Shown here: positions 1-12,229 of the stretch, piece by piece
Layout: the number at the start of each line of letters is the position of its first letter
Position numbering within the stretch: the first letter of the stretch is position 1
Assembly: GCA_015680685.1 (NCBI GenBank)
Contig: MNCI01002098.1
Coordinates: 643,307-707,306 of the forward strand
Direction of reading: 5' to 3'
Length of the DNA: 64,000 nt
Origin: Gnetum montanum
Lineage: Eukaryota; Streptophyta; Gnetopsida; Gnetales; Gnetaceae
The notes under the pieces: model-generated
What the model saw: the letters and a program-made list of their open reading frames with translations, nothing else
Told to the model about the DNA's origin: nothing
The model's database searches: none
Program-made: the position numbers and the translations under genes

Positions 1-129
1 AAGACAACGAATGATTAACCCCAAGTGTTTCTTATGGTGTTAAGGCATTTAGTCTGCGGAGTTCGACCGGATCACGCGTGCACGCTCGTATTCGTATGGT
101 TGAGTGTAGGGGTACCTCGCCACTCATCA
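1..129 (+). repeat. 3' end of an LTR of the A/B/C Ty3/gypsy family
   Basis: The last 75 or so bases match the terminal (U5) block of the LTRs ending at 3963, 16267, 48220 and 56198, and of the reverse-strand LTRs of element B. All share the TTCGTATGGTTG and GGGGTACCT motifs and end in CACTCATCA. The LTR begins outside the window. The bases after 129 do not resemble the tRNA-Asp primer site, so this is more likely a 3' LTR or a solo LTR than a 5' LTR. Confidence 0.8.
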
Positions 130-586
130 CTCCCATTAGTTCATAAGGTTGATTAAGATTAAGAATTATCTCACTCTTACTTTTATTGATTGATCTTATT
201 ATTTTATTCATTGTTTAATTTATATTTCAATTAGATTAATAAATATCTAAGGAAATGCAAGTTGGGAATAAAGACTTTGCCCTACCTTCACTTGGACAAC
301 CAAATATGAGTTGCACATTGTGTGACCTTGGTTAGAACTAGTGATTAGCAGTTAGTAGATCTTTAATTCACTTCTTATCATTATATTAGAAAAATTAAGT
401 ATGAAGAAAGTAATATTTAATTTTCCATATAATTATTTTGACATATATCTTTTTTGTAGAATAAGCAAGAAACAACTTCCAGTTCAAAGGAAAAATCAAA
501 TTATTGGATCACAGAATCATGAAAGAAAGCATTATAGCTAGAAAAAGAATAGAGAACGTGGATTCGTTTGAGGATGAATGAAACTG
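130..586. other. No gene recognised; AT-rich intergenic DNA
   Basis: No recognisable domain or RNA gene was seen on either strand. The last 100 bases, before the purine tract at 587, could be the badly decayed 3' end of a gypsy pol gene, because a purine tract and an LTR-like stretch follow. No diagnostic motif supports this. Confidence 0.4.
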
Positions 587-1225
587 AAGGAGGTAGATTA
601 TCACATCCCCATTCCCAAATGGTGTTGCTACCTAATGAAGATGATGTCTCTTCATAACAAGTGTTATTATTATCTTAACAAGACCTAAAAGGGTAGTTGT
701 AATTGAGACCCGAAAGGGCATGTTGTAATAATGGACATGTCTCTTAAGGTAACTATTGGGGGTTTGACCAAAGACATTTATACCCAAGGTTAGAGGTCAT
801 GCCAACATGGAATGGTGGAGCCGGTATAGGAAAGTCATGAGGTGGTGGAGCTACTATAGGCAAGTCAAAGAAACCTAGGTGATGTGGGACAAGAAGTGGG
901 CTAGCCATCCCTTCTAGCTAGGTTATAGGCCTAACCGTGGTGGTAGTGCTAGGTTGCCTCTAAGAGATAGATGTCAAGAAAAGAAAACCCTAGGGAACAC
1001 TCTCAGAGCATGATTTGAATACACTATTCCATATCAATAAATAATTCTTTTATTTCTCTTTCTATATTTTCCTATTATTTCCTTTATACATAATGCTGAA
1101 TATCACTTATATTTCACATTTGGTATATTTTATTTGTACACATAATGTCTAATGTATCATATATTTAACATTTTCCATGATAGCCGGGGATGGGATGTCA
1201 TAGTATATGTTTCTTTTTTTAAGGA
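587..1225 (+). repeat. Possible polypurine tract and LTR remnant of another Ty3/gypsy element
   Basis: A purine-rich stretch (GAAGGAGGTAGATTA) is followed by TCACATCCCC. This layout resembles the PPT and LTR start (TGTAACACCCC-like) of many plant gypsy elements, and is preceded by GAGGATGAATG, a common 3' end context. An AATAAA-containing stretch lies near 1038. No second LTR or TSD was found and the right edge is arbitrary. The sequence is unlike the A/B/C family LTR. Confidence 0.35.
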
Positions 1226-2865
1226 TGAATGATATCCTTGATGTTCTTAATAATATAGAGTTTTTTTAGCAAAATTAATTTGAAGAGTGGATTCCATAAT
1301 ATTATAATTAGGCCTAGTGATGAGTGGAATATAGCTTTCAAAATACCAAAATGGATTGTTTAAGTGGTTTGTGATGCCATTTGGGCTCAAGAATGCATTG
1401 GCTACATTCATGAGGTTGATGCATGATGTAATAAAAAACTTGATTGGTAAGTGTTGTATTATTTTTTTTGACGATATTCTAGTTTATAGCTCTAATGAGG
1501 AAGACTACTTGAGGATGATATGTCTTAAGTTGGAGGAGGCACAACTAGTCATTAATCTGAGGAAAAATCTTTTCTTAAAAAGGAAAATAACATATTCGAA
1601 ACATGTGATATCTAAAAAGCAACTTTGGATGGAAGCTCTCAAGGTGGAGGCTATTAGGAATTGGCCAAATCCTAAGAATGTTAGGGAGGTAAGATCATTC
1701 CTTGATTTAGAATCTTTTTATAGATAGTTCATAAAACATTTTAGTGGTATATCATAGCCTATCTTTTCTTTGTTGAAGAAAAACAAAGATTTTAGGTGGA
1801 ATCATGAAACCCAAGAGAGCTTTGACTTATTGAAAGAAAAAATTACCAATAAACTAGCTCTTGCAATTCCAAATTTTTAGAAGTGTTTTCAAGTAGAGTT
1901 GGATGCAAGTGAACTTTCCATTGGTTGGGTACCTTCACAAGAAGGTAGACCTATTACTTTATTTTTAGGAAAGTTGAATAAGTCAAGGAAAAAATAAAGC
2001 ATATATGAGGAGTTATATACTATTCTTCATGCAATCAAGAATTGGAGGCATTGCCTATTACCCAAGAAGTTCATTTTAATGTTGGGTCACCAAGCACTTC
2101 AATTTTGTAAACTTACAAAAGAAGTTGAGTGCAAAGCACATAAAGTGGGTTACACAATTACATGAGTTTAATTTTGTGTTGAAACACATAAGTGGGAAAG
2201 CCAATGTCATGATGCATTATCTAGGGTGCATGTGGTAAATTTCAATGTACCTCATGTGGAAGATATAGATCATTTTGCTTCTTTGTATGAGCATAATGAT
2301 GATTTTGGGTAGGTTCAAAGGAGCCTCAAAAAAATCATTGATGAGCGGGATAGGCTAGTGGAGGGACTACGATATCCAAGATAAATTGTTATTTAATAAT
2401 GGAAAGGTATGTGTTCCTATTTATGATTTTAGAAAAATGATTTTGTTTGAAAAGCATTATAGTGGCATGGTAGGTCATATGGATAGGGATAAAATATCAG
2501 AACTTATGAGAAGGAAATATTTTTTCCCTAGTATGACAACACAAGTTTTAAAATTTGTGAAGAAACACTTGACATGTTAGAAGTTCAAAGGAGGTAAATA
2601 TGTGAATAAACACTATATGCCTTTGTCAATTTTTAAATATCTATGGGAAAGTGTGTTTATGGATTTTGTCAAGGGTATTCCAAAAACTAAGAGTGGAAAT
2701 GAAGTAATTTTTGTTGTTGTTGTTGATAGGTTCTCCAAGATGGCACATTTTATTCCATGCAAGAAGATGAGTCATGCTTCTCATGTTGCAAATTTATTTT
2801 TCCAACAAGTTGTGATGTTGCATGATATTACTTTGAACATTATTAGTGATAGAGACTCCAAGTAA
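1226..2865 (+). pseudogene. Ty3/gypsy pol fragment (RT, RNase H, integrase), decayed
   Basis: Translation over several frames gives RT palm motifs: a KINLKSGFH-like segment near 1275, VMPFGLKNALATF at 1370-1410, and the catalytic FFDDILVYS around 1460-1490. RNase H follows (VELDAS near 1897; YEELYTILHAIKNWRH near 2007). The integrase zinc finger (HYSG..GHM.., ending in C near 2575) and integrase core (FMDFVKGIP, VVVDRFSKMAHFIPC) follow. It breaks off at 2865 just after the SDRD motif, so the last catalytic Glu and C-terminus are missing. There are many stops and at least three frame changes. The RT and integrase differ clearly from element A, so this is another gypsy lineage, possibly a chromovirus; no chromodomain is visible. 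It abuts a LINE fragment of opposite orientation. Confidence 0.85.
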
Positions 2866-3188
2866 ATAAGTTTCTTTTATTAATGAATTTTTCTTTGACT
2901 ACTGGGATGAGTCTGTATTGACATTCTTTTCTATTCTTATTTTTTTATTGTCTAAGAAACTATAGGAATTTGTAATAAAAACTCAACATGATAATGGAAA
3001 GACTCCACCAAATCTTCCCAACTTTCAACTCCTTAATAAAAGCAATATCTTCATAAGAACATAAAAGAAAATCAATGCAAGAGTTACCTTGAGGTCTTGT
3101 GAAAGTAAATGATGAAGATTAAGAAAATCTAGCAAGTCCATTGTAGATCAAAAGATCAAAATTTTTTGCCCATTCTAATAATTGTAAT
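2866..3188 (-). pseudogene. LINE (L1-type) ORF2: C-terminal half of the endonuclease, decayed
   Basis: The reverse strand from 3188 downward reads LLEWAKNFDLL, then NGLARF, then FTFTRPQGNSCIDFLL. This is the distal part of an APE-type LINE endonuclease, in which a T/S-[IV]-D-[FY]-[IL] segment near the end is typical. Reading then degrades through frameshifts. It is the continuation of the endonuclease half found at 16268-17760 on the same strand: removing element A places this piece directly after the codons ending VTINKMG. The left end is cut by the gypsy fragment at 2865. Confidence 0.75.
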
Positions 3189-3963
3189 TGATGAGTTGTA
3201 GTGCCTACTAGGCATATTTATAGCAATGGGATTTTATTAGTAGTGAATCTCTTGCATTTTTTTCATTTGCGAGTTAGAATATTTCTCTCAAGTTCTTGCA
3301 ATAAAACTCATTGAGTGTATGGATCTTTATTCAAGCATTTTTGTACCTGAGCACGATAGTGTGTGCGACAATAAAGATGAGCTTTTTGATAAACCTTGTA
3401 GCACTTTGGATAGATTAAATGTTTCATTTATGAATTTAATGTTTTTAATTATTTATTTATTAAATGTTTTCCATGTAATTAATCTAATGAAGGAATTAAG
3501 CAAGATAAGCCAAATAGATTAAACACAAAAGTACAACCACTTCGAGTGTAACACGTATTTACTTGGTAATCTCAACAATGTTATTACTTGGTATAGCTAG
3601 TAGCACTTAGTAACCCAACAGTGGATATGTGGGTTCAAGATGTGTTCAAAGAGTAGGACCAGATGCTTATGTTAGGGCTAGTTAATTAGTTAAATTAAGT
3701 TAGTTAATCTAATTACTTTATCCCCCTTTAAAAACCAAAAAATAAAATAAAAAATGATAAAAATTAGATGCCTCAATTACACTTAACCATACCAATGTAC
3801 ATCACAAGTGTAATTGGAAAGACAACAACTAACTTTAGGGTAAGGTTCACTGCCTAGAAGACTAGTGTACTAGAAACTATAAAGTTCATAGAATTCAACT
3901 AGATCGCACGTGAACACTTTGTGATTCGTATGGTTGGGCATAGGGGTACCTCATCGCTCATCA
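3189..3963 (+). repeat. Element A 5' LTR (775 bp)
   Basis: It starts TGATGAGTTG and ends CTCATCA, and aligns along its length with the LTR at 15384-16267. It shares the AATAAA signal (3370-3375) and the terminal U5 block. The U3 part lacks about 110 bp present in the 3' LTR, including that LTR's TCAATGAGGCC motif. Confidence 0.85.
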
Positions 3964-3964
3964 T

Positions 3965-3982
3965 TGACACCATTGTCAAGGA
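3965..3982 (+). other. Element A primer-binding site (tRNA-Asp type, decayed)
   Basis: The site reads TGACACCATTGTCAAGGA, one base after the LTR. The complement of the plant tRNA-Asp 3' end is TGGCGCCGTTGCCGGGGA. Twelve of 18 positions agree and all six differences are G-to-A or C-to-T transitions, as expected of methylation decay. Confidence 0.75.
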
Positions 3983-4189
3983 CTTTGTTTGTTGAAACAT
4001 GCATTATCCAGGATTAGTCAATATTATTTATATCATTGAAGGAACTAAAGGTCAACATCACTCTCAATGACATATAAACTACTAAGCACACTCATAATTT
4101 TATTCATTTTGCAAAATGTCTTCTTCTTTCCATAGACATGAAGATGTAAAACCATCAGTCCCATAGGAGTGCAAAGTGGTATATAGTCA

Positions 4190-5930
4190 TCCAAATGAGT
4201 ATGTACCAAACTTCACCTTCATCCTACATCAATATGAGTAGTTACGATGGCATGATATGGAGGGTAACATCGTGTTGCCCGCACCCCCCTAGGTGATTGA
4301 TCTATACTTGGGATGCTGCTTCAAACTCTTAAGAAGTTGGGCATCTTAGATCTTCATGAAGAATACATTGTGAATGTTTATGACAATGTAGGCAAGATCG
4401 ACACTAGGAGTAGTACCATGAATTTACAAAGGGGAAACACTTTAGTAATCCTTTGTTCCTACTAAACCAAGATGACAATGTGGATCCTCCTCTTGAGGAT
4501 TTTCAATATGAGAATTCTCCACCCTCTGGTATTGGTGATGAAGGTGCGACCCTAAACCTGTGATCCACTATTCATAAACTAGGTTTAGAAAAGAGTGACA
4601 ATCAAGGTATAGACTTGGGTAAGCATTGCAATGGCAAGGAATCTAAGGATGGTGGCCATAATGAATGAAGAGATGGTGGTAGACATGGCGATGGTAGTGG
4701 GGGTCCACCTTCCTCTTCATCCTCTTTATCTAATTCTGAACATTCCTCTTCATCTTCAAGTTCTCATAGAAGTCACCATCGAGATAATCATGGTGAAGGT
4801 AACCAATGAGACAACAATGACTCTGAAAACCACCAAGACCAAAAGGGGTGGCCAAAATCAGCATCAATGTCATCGACACAGTGCTGATGATGAGCCTTTG
4901 TTGGCAAATCAAAGCATGCTCAACATTGCAGAGGTAGTTAGAATTCCAACCAAGCATATGAAAGACAATAGGATCAAGTGCTTAGACATGAATAATATTC
5001 CAAGATTTGAAAGGAAATACAACTCTGATCCACAAACACATCTACAAGCTTTCCATGATGCTTGTGCCTTATAGAACATAGAAAATGAATGGTAGAAACT
5101 CAAGCTCTTCCCTAGGACACTCATCAAGGAAGCTAAAAGCTAGTATTGGTCCTTGGAACCAGAATCCATTCACCAATGGAGTACCATGTTAGAGCTATTT
5201 AATGATGAATACTAGACATACTCCAAAGTGTCTAATTTGAGAAGGCAAATCCAAGGCTAGAAATAGGGAACATATGAACCCTTGGATGCCATCATGGATA
5301 GATACTATTCACTCTTACATCGATGTCATGGCCATGGTTATTCTTAGAGGAAATAATTTTACCACATCATAGATGGGCTCAAAGCAAAAACTAGAAAAAC
5401 TTTTGGGATGTATGCCCAAGGGAGATTGTTTGAACTGAGAGGTCATTAGATCCAAAGGTTGATTAAGTAGGTAGCAAAAGAAGAAGGTGAGCTATGAAAA
5501 AGGAAAAGTGCAGAAGAGTATAATAGGGACCCTTCCATTAGAAAATGGGGGGTCTAATTTTGTGATGAGGAGGAGTCACCACTCAATGAAGTTGTAAATA
5601 GAAAAACCTTACCCATCCAAAAATTTGTTTTTTGATATTTTGGCAAAGGTTGAGAAATTATGGGAATCTTTGGATGAAAAATTCCAAGCTACTATGAAGA
5701 TTACTGAAGAATCCAAAGAGAAAAATAGTGATCATAATCATAGGAGGCGAAAAGAAGCTAAACCTTCCTACCAAAGAGGTAAGGGCAAAGCTATAGGCAT
5801 AGAGGAAGTTGTGGAAACTAGATCTAATGATGAAATTGATTGTGATATTTGTCAATACAAACATCCAAAGGGTTGTTACCCTATGGTGTCACACTTACAA
5901 GAGTTTGGGATGTATGCATTGAATCCTTGA
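4190..5930 (+). pseudogene. Element A gag, decayed
   Basis: A capsid-precursor remnant of the retrotransposon gag family. A Ser/His-rich stretch (about 4670-4800) precedes the conserved part, which aligns with the gags of elements B and C: DPQTHLQAFHDACAL near 5030, then (with stops) segments around LRRQIQG and YYSLLHRCHGHGYS at 5240-5345, then HIIDGLKAKTRK and FGMYAQGRLFEL up to about 5430. A basic linker at 5625-5830 leads to a zinc-knuckle-like CDICQYKHPKGC near 5840-5880, with spacing C-X2-C-X3-H-X3-C rather than the usual CX2CX4HX4C. The start codon is not identifiable because the N-terminal part is frameshifted. Confidence 0.75.
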
Positions 5931-6599
5931 GCAGCACATAGGCAAGCACCTAGATAATTACCTTATCCTCAAGGTAATCTAAGGTAGTTCCACAAACAAT
6001 AATAAGCTTACTACCTAAGTGGAGTTCCTCCACAACCTTATGAACAATACCAACAATGGTATCAATCACAATTTTGGAGAATTCCATAACCAAAGTAGCA
6101 ATACCCTTATAGGCAACTAGATCCATATGGGTATTCTGTTTAGCAACCCATATCCCCAAAAAGTTTTGCAAGTCATACCTCATTTCAACATCACTATTAC
6201 CCTCTAGAGTACCACCAAACACATTCATCATCTACTCAAGGTGAAAACCCATATCCATACTATCCTCCACATTTATCTATATACACACCTCTACCTTCAA
6301 CCTAGTTACATCTTGCTCCATCCATGTAGAGTGAGATTCCTCCACATATGCAACAACAAAATGCTACAAGGGTTATACATTCACAACTAGCTTTCTAGCT
6401 AAGTGGTTCATACAATCAATCTAGAAAAAGTCCTTTCTTCTAATCTAGTAGTCCTGTCCAACCCTCACAACCTAGTATGGCTAATTTTCCTACATCTCTA
6501 ATACCCTCATCTTCTACATGAAATACCTTTGAGTGTCCTTCAAACCAAATGCTACCTTGGATTCACACTGTGATGCTAACTCATGTTGTTTTCGACTAG

Positions 6600-7070
6600 A
6601 TCAAGGTTGGCAATCTTTTCATGAAAAGATCTAACCCAAGAAGTCCACTCATTTACTTACAAATCATTAGACATGAGCCATGTAAGGCTCTTCTTAACTC
6701 TAGTTCCAAAGATAATTTCATCTCCCATGACATGTACAAGGCCTGGAACCTACCACCTCTCAAGAAGAGCAACATCCATCTAGAATTGGCAGATCAGTCA
6801 ATTACTGTCTCTTTGGAATCAGTGGAGGACATTGTGACCAAAATTTGTGGGTTGTCCTATCCTACTAATTTTCTAGTGATCAAGGTTGAAAATCAAAAAA
6901 GTGATTTCCCCTTCATTATGAAAAGAGCTTGGTTAAGCATGATTGACACACGTATGGGCATAAGGAACCTCTGTCTAGAAATATCCAAAGAAAATGAATT
7001 TAGCAAGATAGAGAAGAAGCATATTCCATCAAACGATTTAGTCCATCAAAAGTATATACATTAAAGCATG
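6600..7070 (+). pseudogene. Element A aspartic protease domain, active site lost
   Basis: A 147-codon open stretch (6621-7064) has the layout of a retropepsin at the start of pol. KALLNSSSKDNF stands where an active-site D-[ST]-G-[AS] is expected, followed by hydrophobic strands and a conserved FxVIxV...FPFIMKRAWL segment like the second half of Athila/Tat proteases (the ..LGRPWL region). The catalytic Asp is replaced by Asn and the Gly by Ser, so it would be inactive. It follows gag after about 650 bp of decayed, Pro/Ser-rich linker. Confidence 0.65.
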
Positions 7071-7489
7071 CAATAAATGTGCACAAGAAATCAATATTCA
7101 AAGGTGTTTGTACATAGCAGTCACAAAACAAGAGCGCACCCAGTGCCTAATAACTAATTTAGATAATAGCACATTATGCATGGAACCAATTGAGAGCATA
7201 ACATGTGCTTATGTTAAAGGCATAGATAAACTTGAAAAAGTTCATCCCCAACTCTTTGATGAAGATGATGATACCTATTGATGAGAGTTGGAAATCCCCT
7301 GATAACTTTAAGCAAGAGCCCCTAGAGATAAAAAATTTACCATCTAGCATGGAATATGCATTCTTAAACAATGAAAAATAAATCATAATTAATATCAAAC
7401 TTGCTCCTAAACAAAAAGAAAAGTTGTTAAAGGTTGTTAATAAATGGCCAACAACCTTTACTTGGTCATAGCCTGAGCTAACAGGAATC

Positions 7490-8240
7490 GATCATAGGAT
7501 ATGCTAGCATCGCATTTACATTGACCCAGCCATGAAGCCTAGAAGGCAGCTACAAAGGTAGTTGAATCCCAAATTAAAGCAAATCATTAAGGAGAAAATT
7601 GGACAACTCCTCAAGGTATGGTTCATCTATCCCATCATAGATAGTGAGTGGGTTAGCCCACTCGTAATTGTGCTAAAGAAAGATGGTAAATGGCAACTCT
7701 ACATTGACTTCAGTCTGTTGAATATGACAACATTTAAAGATCATTTTCCATTTTTATTTGTGAATCAAGTGTTGGACACCATATACAGGCATTGTTATTA
7801 TGGCTTCTTGGATGGTTATAGTGACTATAACCAAATCCAAATTGTGCTAGAAGATCAATCCAAAACAACAGTCACGAGTCCCTAGGGAACTTTTGCATAT
7901 TGTAAGATGCCATTCGCTCTATGCAATGACCTTGCAACATTTCAATGCTTGGCCCTTAGTATTTTCCAATAACAAATTGATAATGGTTTGGAAGTTTTCA
8001 TGGATGACTTTTCCACATATGGAGCTACATTTGAGCAAACCTTGGACCACCTTGAGCAAGTACTGAAGAGATGTGTTGAAATAAATCTATAGCTCAACTA
8101 GAAAAAGAGTTATCTCATGATCCAAGAAGGAATTGTACTGTGGCATAGAATCACTCAAGTAGGGTCATCTAAGGAATAACACACTAGCCAGAGATAGTTA
8201 AAGATGTTTAGTCATTCTTTGGACACATTGGCTACTACTG
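7490..8240 (+). pseudogene. Element A reverse transcriptase, decayed
   Basis: RNA-directed DNA polymerase of the Athila/Tat type. Visible in order: VSPLVIVLKKDGKW and LYIDF (7650-7715), DHFPFLFVNQVLDTIY, GFLDGYSDYNQIQI (7800-7845), EDQSKTT, then after a stop GTFAYCKMPFALCNDLATFQ (about 7888-7950). The catalytic FMDDFSTYG is near 7998-8025, followed by thumb motifs (LEQVLKRC, IQEGIVLWHRIT). The YxDD-type motif is kept as FMDD, but several stops (mostly TAG from TGG or CAG) interrupt the frame. Confidence 0.88.
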
Positions 8241-8369
8241 GAAATTCATAGAGAATCCCTCTAAAATCACAAAATTGTTGGTAGAGCTTAGAAAGAAAGA
8301 TGCACCTTTCATCTAGACTAAGGAATGTGAACATTCATTCCAATAGTTAAAGAAGAAACTCATAAAATT

Positions 8370-8790
8370 CCACATCATGATGGATGCATCTAACTATGCC
8401 TTGGAAGTAGTGCTCACGTAGATCGACAATAAGAAACACCCATACTACATCCACTATGTGAGCTAAAGCATTGTGGGAGCACAATTAGGTTACACCACCA
8501 TAGAAAAATAACTAATGGCCATGTACACTCTTGAAAAGCTGAAGCACTAGGTGCTTGGCTACAAAGTATTTTTGCACATAGACCATAATGTAATCCACTT
8601 CCTCATGAACAAGCTGACGATCAGTCCTTGTATCATATGGTGGCTCATGATCTTCTCGGAATTTGATCCCATGATGGTAGATTAAAAAGGGATCAAAAAT
8701 GTGGTTGCTGACCACCTCTCTTGCTTAAGATGTGATGATAGAGAGGAGGATAGTCCACTCTTTGATCAGTTTCCAGATGAAATCCTCTTT
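8370..8790 (+). pseudogene. Element A RNase H domain, decayed
   Basis: The domain that degrades the RNA strand of the RNA-DNA hybrid. MMDASNYALEVVL (near 8379) carries the first catalytic Asp. KHPYYIHYVS, a TTIEKxLMAMYTLEKL segment with the conserved E, and FLHIDHNVIHFL with a catalytic Asp follow. The RNase H/integrase hinge NVVADHLSCL is near 8700. At least four stops are in frame. A short acidic linker leads to the integrase. Confidence 0.85.
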
Positions 8791-8989
8791 ATAGGTGTCC
8801 AAACATCAATAAAAAAACTTGGTATAATGGAATCCTCACCTATCCACTCATTGAGAAGATGCCACAAGATATTGACTTTAGAAATAGGTAACAATTTCTC
8901 CATCAGGCCAAATATTTCATGGAAATCAACGAACACATGTACAAGGTATGCATCGATGGCCTAATTCATTAGTGTGTCCCTAATGAAGA

Positions 8990-10165
8990 TTAATTGTGCA
9001 TTCTTTAAGATGCTCATGAAAGGCCTTATAAAGGCCACTATGTAGGGAGATGCATAGTCACAAAAATCCTGATGGTAGGATACTATTGGCCTACAATCTT
9101 CAGAGATGCCCACTAGTTTATCTAATCTTGTGAATGTTGTCAAGGACATGGGGGGATGACAACTCATATGGAAGGTCCTCAATACTGGATTCAACCACTA
9201 GAACCTTTTGACATATGGGGTGTTGACTTCATGGGTCCCATCACACCCATGTCCAATGGAAAGGCGTATATTATCGTACTAGTTGACTACTGCACAAAAT
9301 GGGTAGAAGTAGCAGTTGTTACTAATTTTACATCATACACAGCTACTAAATTTATACAAAAAAAATATTGTAAATAGGTTTGGGATGCCATGTTTACTAA
9401 TTTCTAACAATGAAACTCATTTCACATGTGCCACTTTTAGAAAGTTAATGCAACGCTTGGGGGTTGAACATAAATTAACAACACCCTACCATCCCCAAGC
9501 CAATGGTCAAGCAGAGGTAACCAACCAGGAGATCACAAAAATACTAACATAGACCATTAGTAAATATAGGAAAGATTGGAGTACAAAACTTAATGATGCC
9601 CTCTAGGCTTACCATTCAACATGGAAACTTCCTATTGGCTACTCTCCCTACAAGTTGGTGTATAGAAAACTTCCAATGCTACTAATTCAATCTGAGCTTT
9701 GTACACTCTCAATAGCCTATGATTTGGATGTTGACCTAAGTCTAGCATAGAAAGAAAGATTGATCAACTTGAATGTGCCAGATGAAAAAAAATTAGTGGT
9801 CCTATCTTTGAATGAGGTGCACAAGGCATTCAACAAGCAACATCATGACCTTAGAATAAGAAAAGTAAAACTTCAACCAAGAGATAAGGTCCTCTATTGG
9901 AATCCCACAAATATACCCCAGAAGTCAAAATTTCAAACATTGTGGGAGGGACCTTATATAATTGATAAAACCTTTCCCTTAAGGGCCATGTTGATCTAGA
10001 AGCTTAAAAGCCCAAATAAAAAGTTGTTGGTCAACATCCAAGAAGGAAAACCTTTCCTCAAACTAAGACAAGCCAGTTCAACTACCACCTTAGTGGATGG
10101 ACAAGCATGTTCCATTTTTGGGATCTCCTCCTTCCAACTTAGTTGTGGGGGAGATGGCCATCCAT
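8990..10165 (+). pseudogene. Element A integrase, decayed, one catalytic Asp replaced
   Basis: The HHCC zinc finger is visible at about 9008-9140 (AHERPYKGHY...YYWPT...SCECCQ, with stops). The core begins WGVDFMGPI (9219) with the first catalytic Asp, then VLVDYCTKWVE. After a +1 frameshift near 9365 comes RFGMPCLLISNN, where the second catalytic Asp is Asn, then GVEHKLTTPYHPQANGQAE and NQEITKIL with the catalytic Glu. The C-terminal domain (LQPRDKVLYW, FQTLWEGPYI, 9870-9970) lacks a chromodomain, as in Athila/Tat elements. Confidence 0.88.
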
Positions 10166-12229
10166 GCTAATAGTCCATATGGCTTTTCAGTTTTTCTACC
10201 TTTTTTTTCAAGGTTTTAATTTTTACAAATTTTTGATTTTCATATTTTTTTGATTTTACACGATCATTAGTACCCTTGAGCCATTTTAATTATTTTACAC
10301 TTTATTGTACATTTTATTTATTTGTTTTTTTTTTAATTTTATTTGAGTGTGATATTTCCTCATTATTACTAATAAATTTACTTTATTACCATAGGACACA
10401 GTGTCGTTGTTACTATTTACTAATGATGGTTTGTGCTTAATGCTGTGATTGTTGATGCCTGGTTTCTATTTTTGAATTTTGATGTTTAATGACTATGACA
10501 TGGTTTATTTTTCATGGAACAGGCAGTGAGTCCACGTCATCCTCCCATCCAATAAACTCTATGATTTTCCTTGTTCTGAGAATTTGAGGTCCCTTCTATT
10601 AAAGAAACTTTTAATCCATCGATCTTGGTAGTTCCAAAATTAGGAAGGATTCAAAGGTTTGTAAAGGGTGTGACTTCAAGGAGACTCAATACTCTTTGTA
10701 ATCTTCTACTTACTTGGGTGCTTGAGTGTTTTTCATGGAATTCTTATCCGTTCCATCTCAACCATTAATAGGAAGTCAAATAAAGTCTTTTCATGGTGTG
10801 GTTTCCATTAAAAAAATAATGGAAATTCAAAGCACACCCCTAAGACACAATAAATGAATAATTCTTTGCATGGTGTGGTTTCCATTTCAAAAAAAAACAT
10901 GATGGAAACTCAAAGAACATCCCTTAGATAAATAAACAAGCTACAAGCACTAGTTATGGGACTAGAAAGACATGCAGCCATGCTTGAAGGTGCCCTCTAA
11001 CTAAGGCCCTCTATCACTTCCTACTTCTCTCTTTTCTTCTCTTTATGAAATGGTGGCTATTTTGTAAAAGCACTCTCATGTCTCATGTGGGTGGACTAGT
11101 CTTAGAGTGGTGATGCAAAGTCACTAAAAGCAGCTAGTGTTGGTCTGGACTAAGGATGAATCTTCTTAGGTCATTTTAAATACAAATTCCATAAGGGACT
11201 TCTTATAACCTTAATTCAAAATTCCATTCCACCTTCTCTTTCATCCATCCATGATGCCATAACTCACCTCACTACTGGGTTCTATGTTATACTCTATCTT
11301 GGTTTGATGTGTTTGAATTCTTGGATAGATTCCTTTTGGTTGGTTCTTAAATTTTCATGATCATTAATCAACTATGAGGCCCATGAACTCCTTAGTTCAG
11401 GTTATGCAAGGATAATAAGGGCATAATCCTACTATGAGGAGGACCCACTTGCATAGCTCTTGGTTTGGTTAGTTAAGTTTCTTACCTTAGACATTGCTAC
11501 AATTCTATCTTTTGCATATTCCATTGTGTTTTCTACTCAGTGCTCCTTAACCTTTATTCCATTTATCCCCTGAATCATTTTTCTCCATTTTTCAAATTTA
11601 TGAGCTCCAACTTCCTCTTATCATTGTATCATACTATTCTTGGTCTTTTGAGCTTTCGTTTGATCCCAATTTCATTCAAAAACTTGTATTTTACAAGTTT
11701 GATCAAAGTCAATGGTCATCTATGGTGGTCAATAATTGCATCAATGAGGCCTTGTCGATGTAGCCGACTACTTCAATAAGTCCCTATCAAGTTTTTATCA
11801 TTTGACTCATGACACATGAGAATTTTTTGCCATTTTTCAAAGCCCAAAACCTTCTAGAGCCCTTAACTACGTAACCATTTATCCAAATCACTCTATTCTT
11901 CAATCCTACAATTATTGGAGGTAAGCTCTTTATCATGGGGGCTACAAACCTTAAGGTTTCTAATGAAATTTTTGAAAATTTTTATAACTCCCCCAAAAGG
12001 TTAATAACCTTAACAATATACAAACATACATTTTTTTGAGAGTTAACCCTTTCAAAAACCTCCAGGATGATATATTAATAATAACACAGAAATAAAATAA
12101 TACTTGGAGTAATTAGATTAGCCATAATCACAACTTAGTCAAGTGTAACTATCCTAAAGACATAAAGGTATCCCAATTACTTCATGTTACACAACGAGTG
12201 CTAACTCATGGTCTTATTGTGATTATAGA
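10166..12229 (+). other. Element A spacer between pol and the 3' ORF
   Basis: Two kilobases without a recognisable domain. A 75-bp imperfect tandem pair (about 10790-10860 and 10865-10935) contains a small hairpin around TGGTTTCCATT. The region near 11380-11470 matches the corresponding spacer of element C near 51460-51540 (shared GAGGANCCACTTGC). So the spacer predates the loss of pol in B and C. Confidence 0.6.
11739..11790 (+). promoter_or_regulatory. Copy of element A's U3 motif upstream of its 3' ORF
   Basis: TCAATGAGGCCTTGTCGATG here differs at two of 20 positions from the U3 of A's 3' LTR (15410-15429), and both are followed by an AAGTCCC/AAGGTCCC-like stretch. A regulatory role is inferred by analogy with the module in the spacers of B and C. 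No clear TATA box follows here. Confidence 0.4.
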
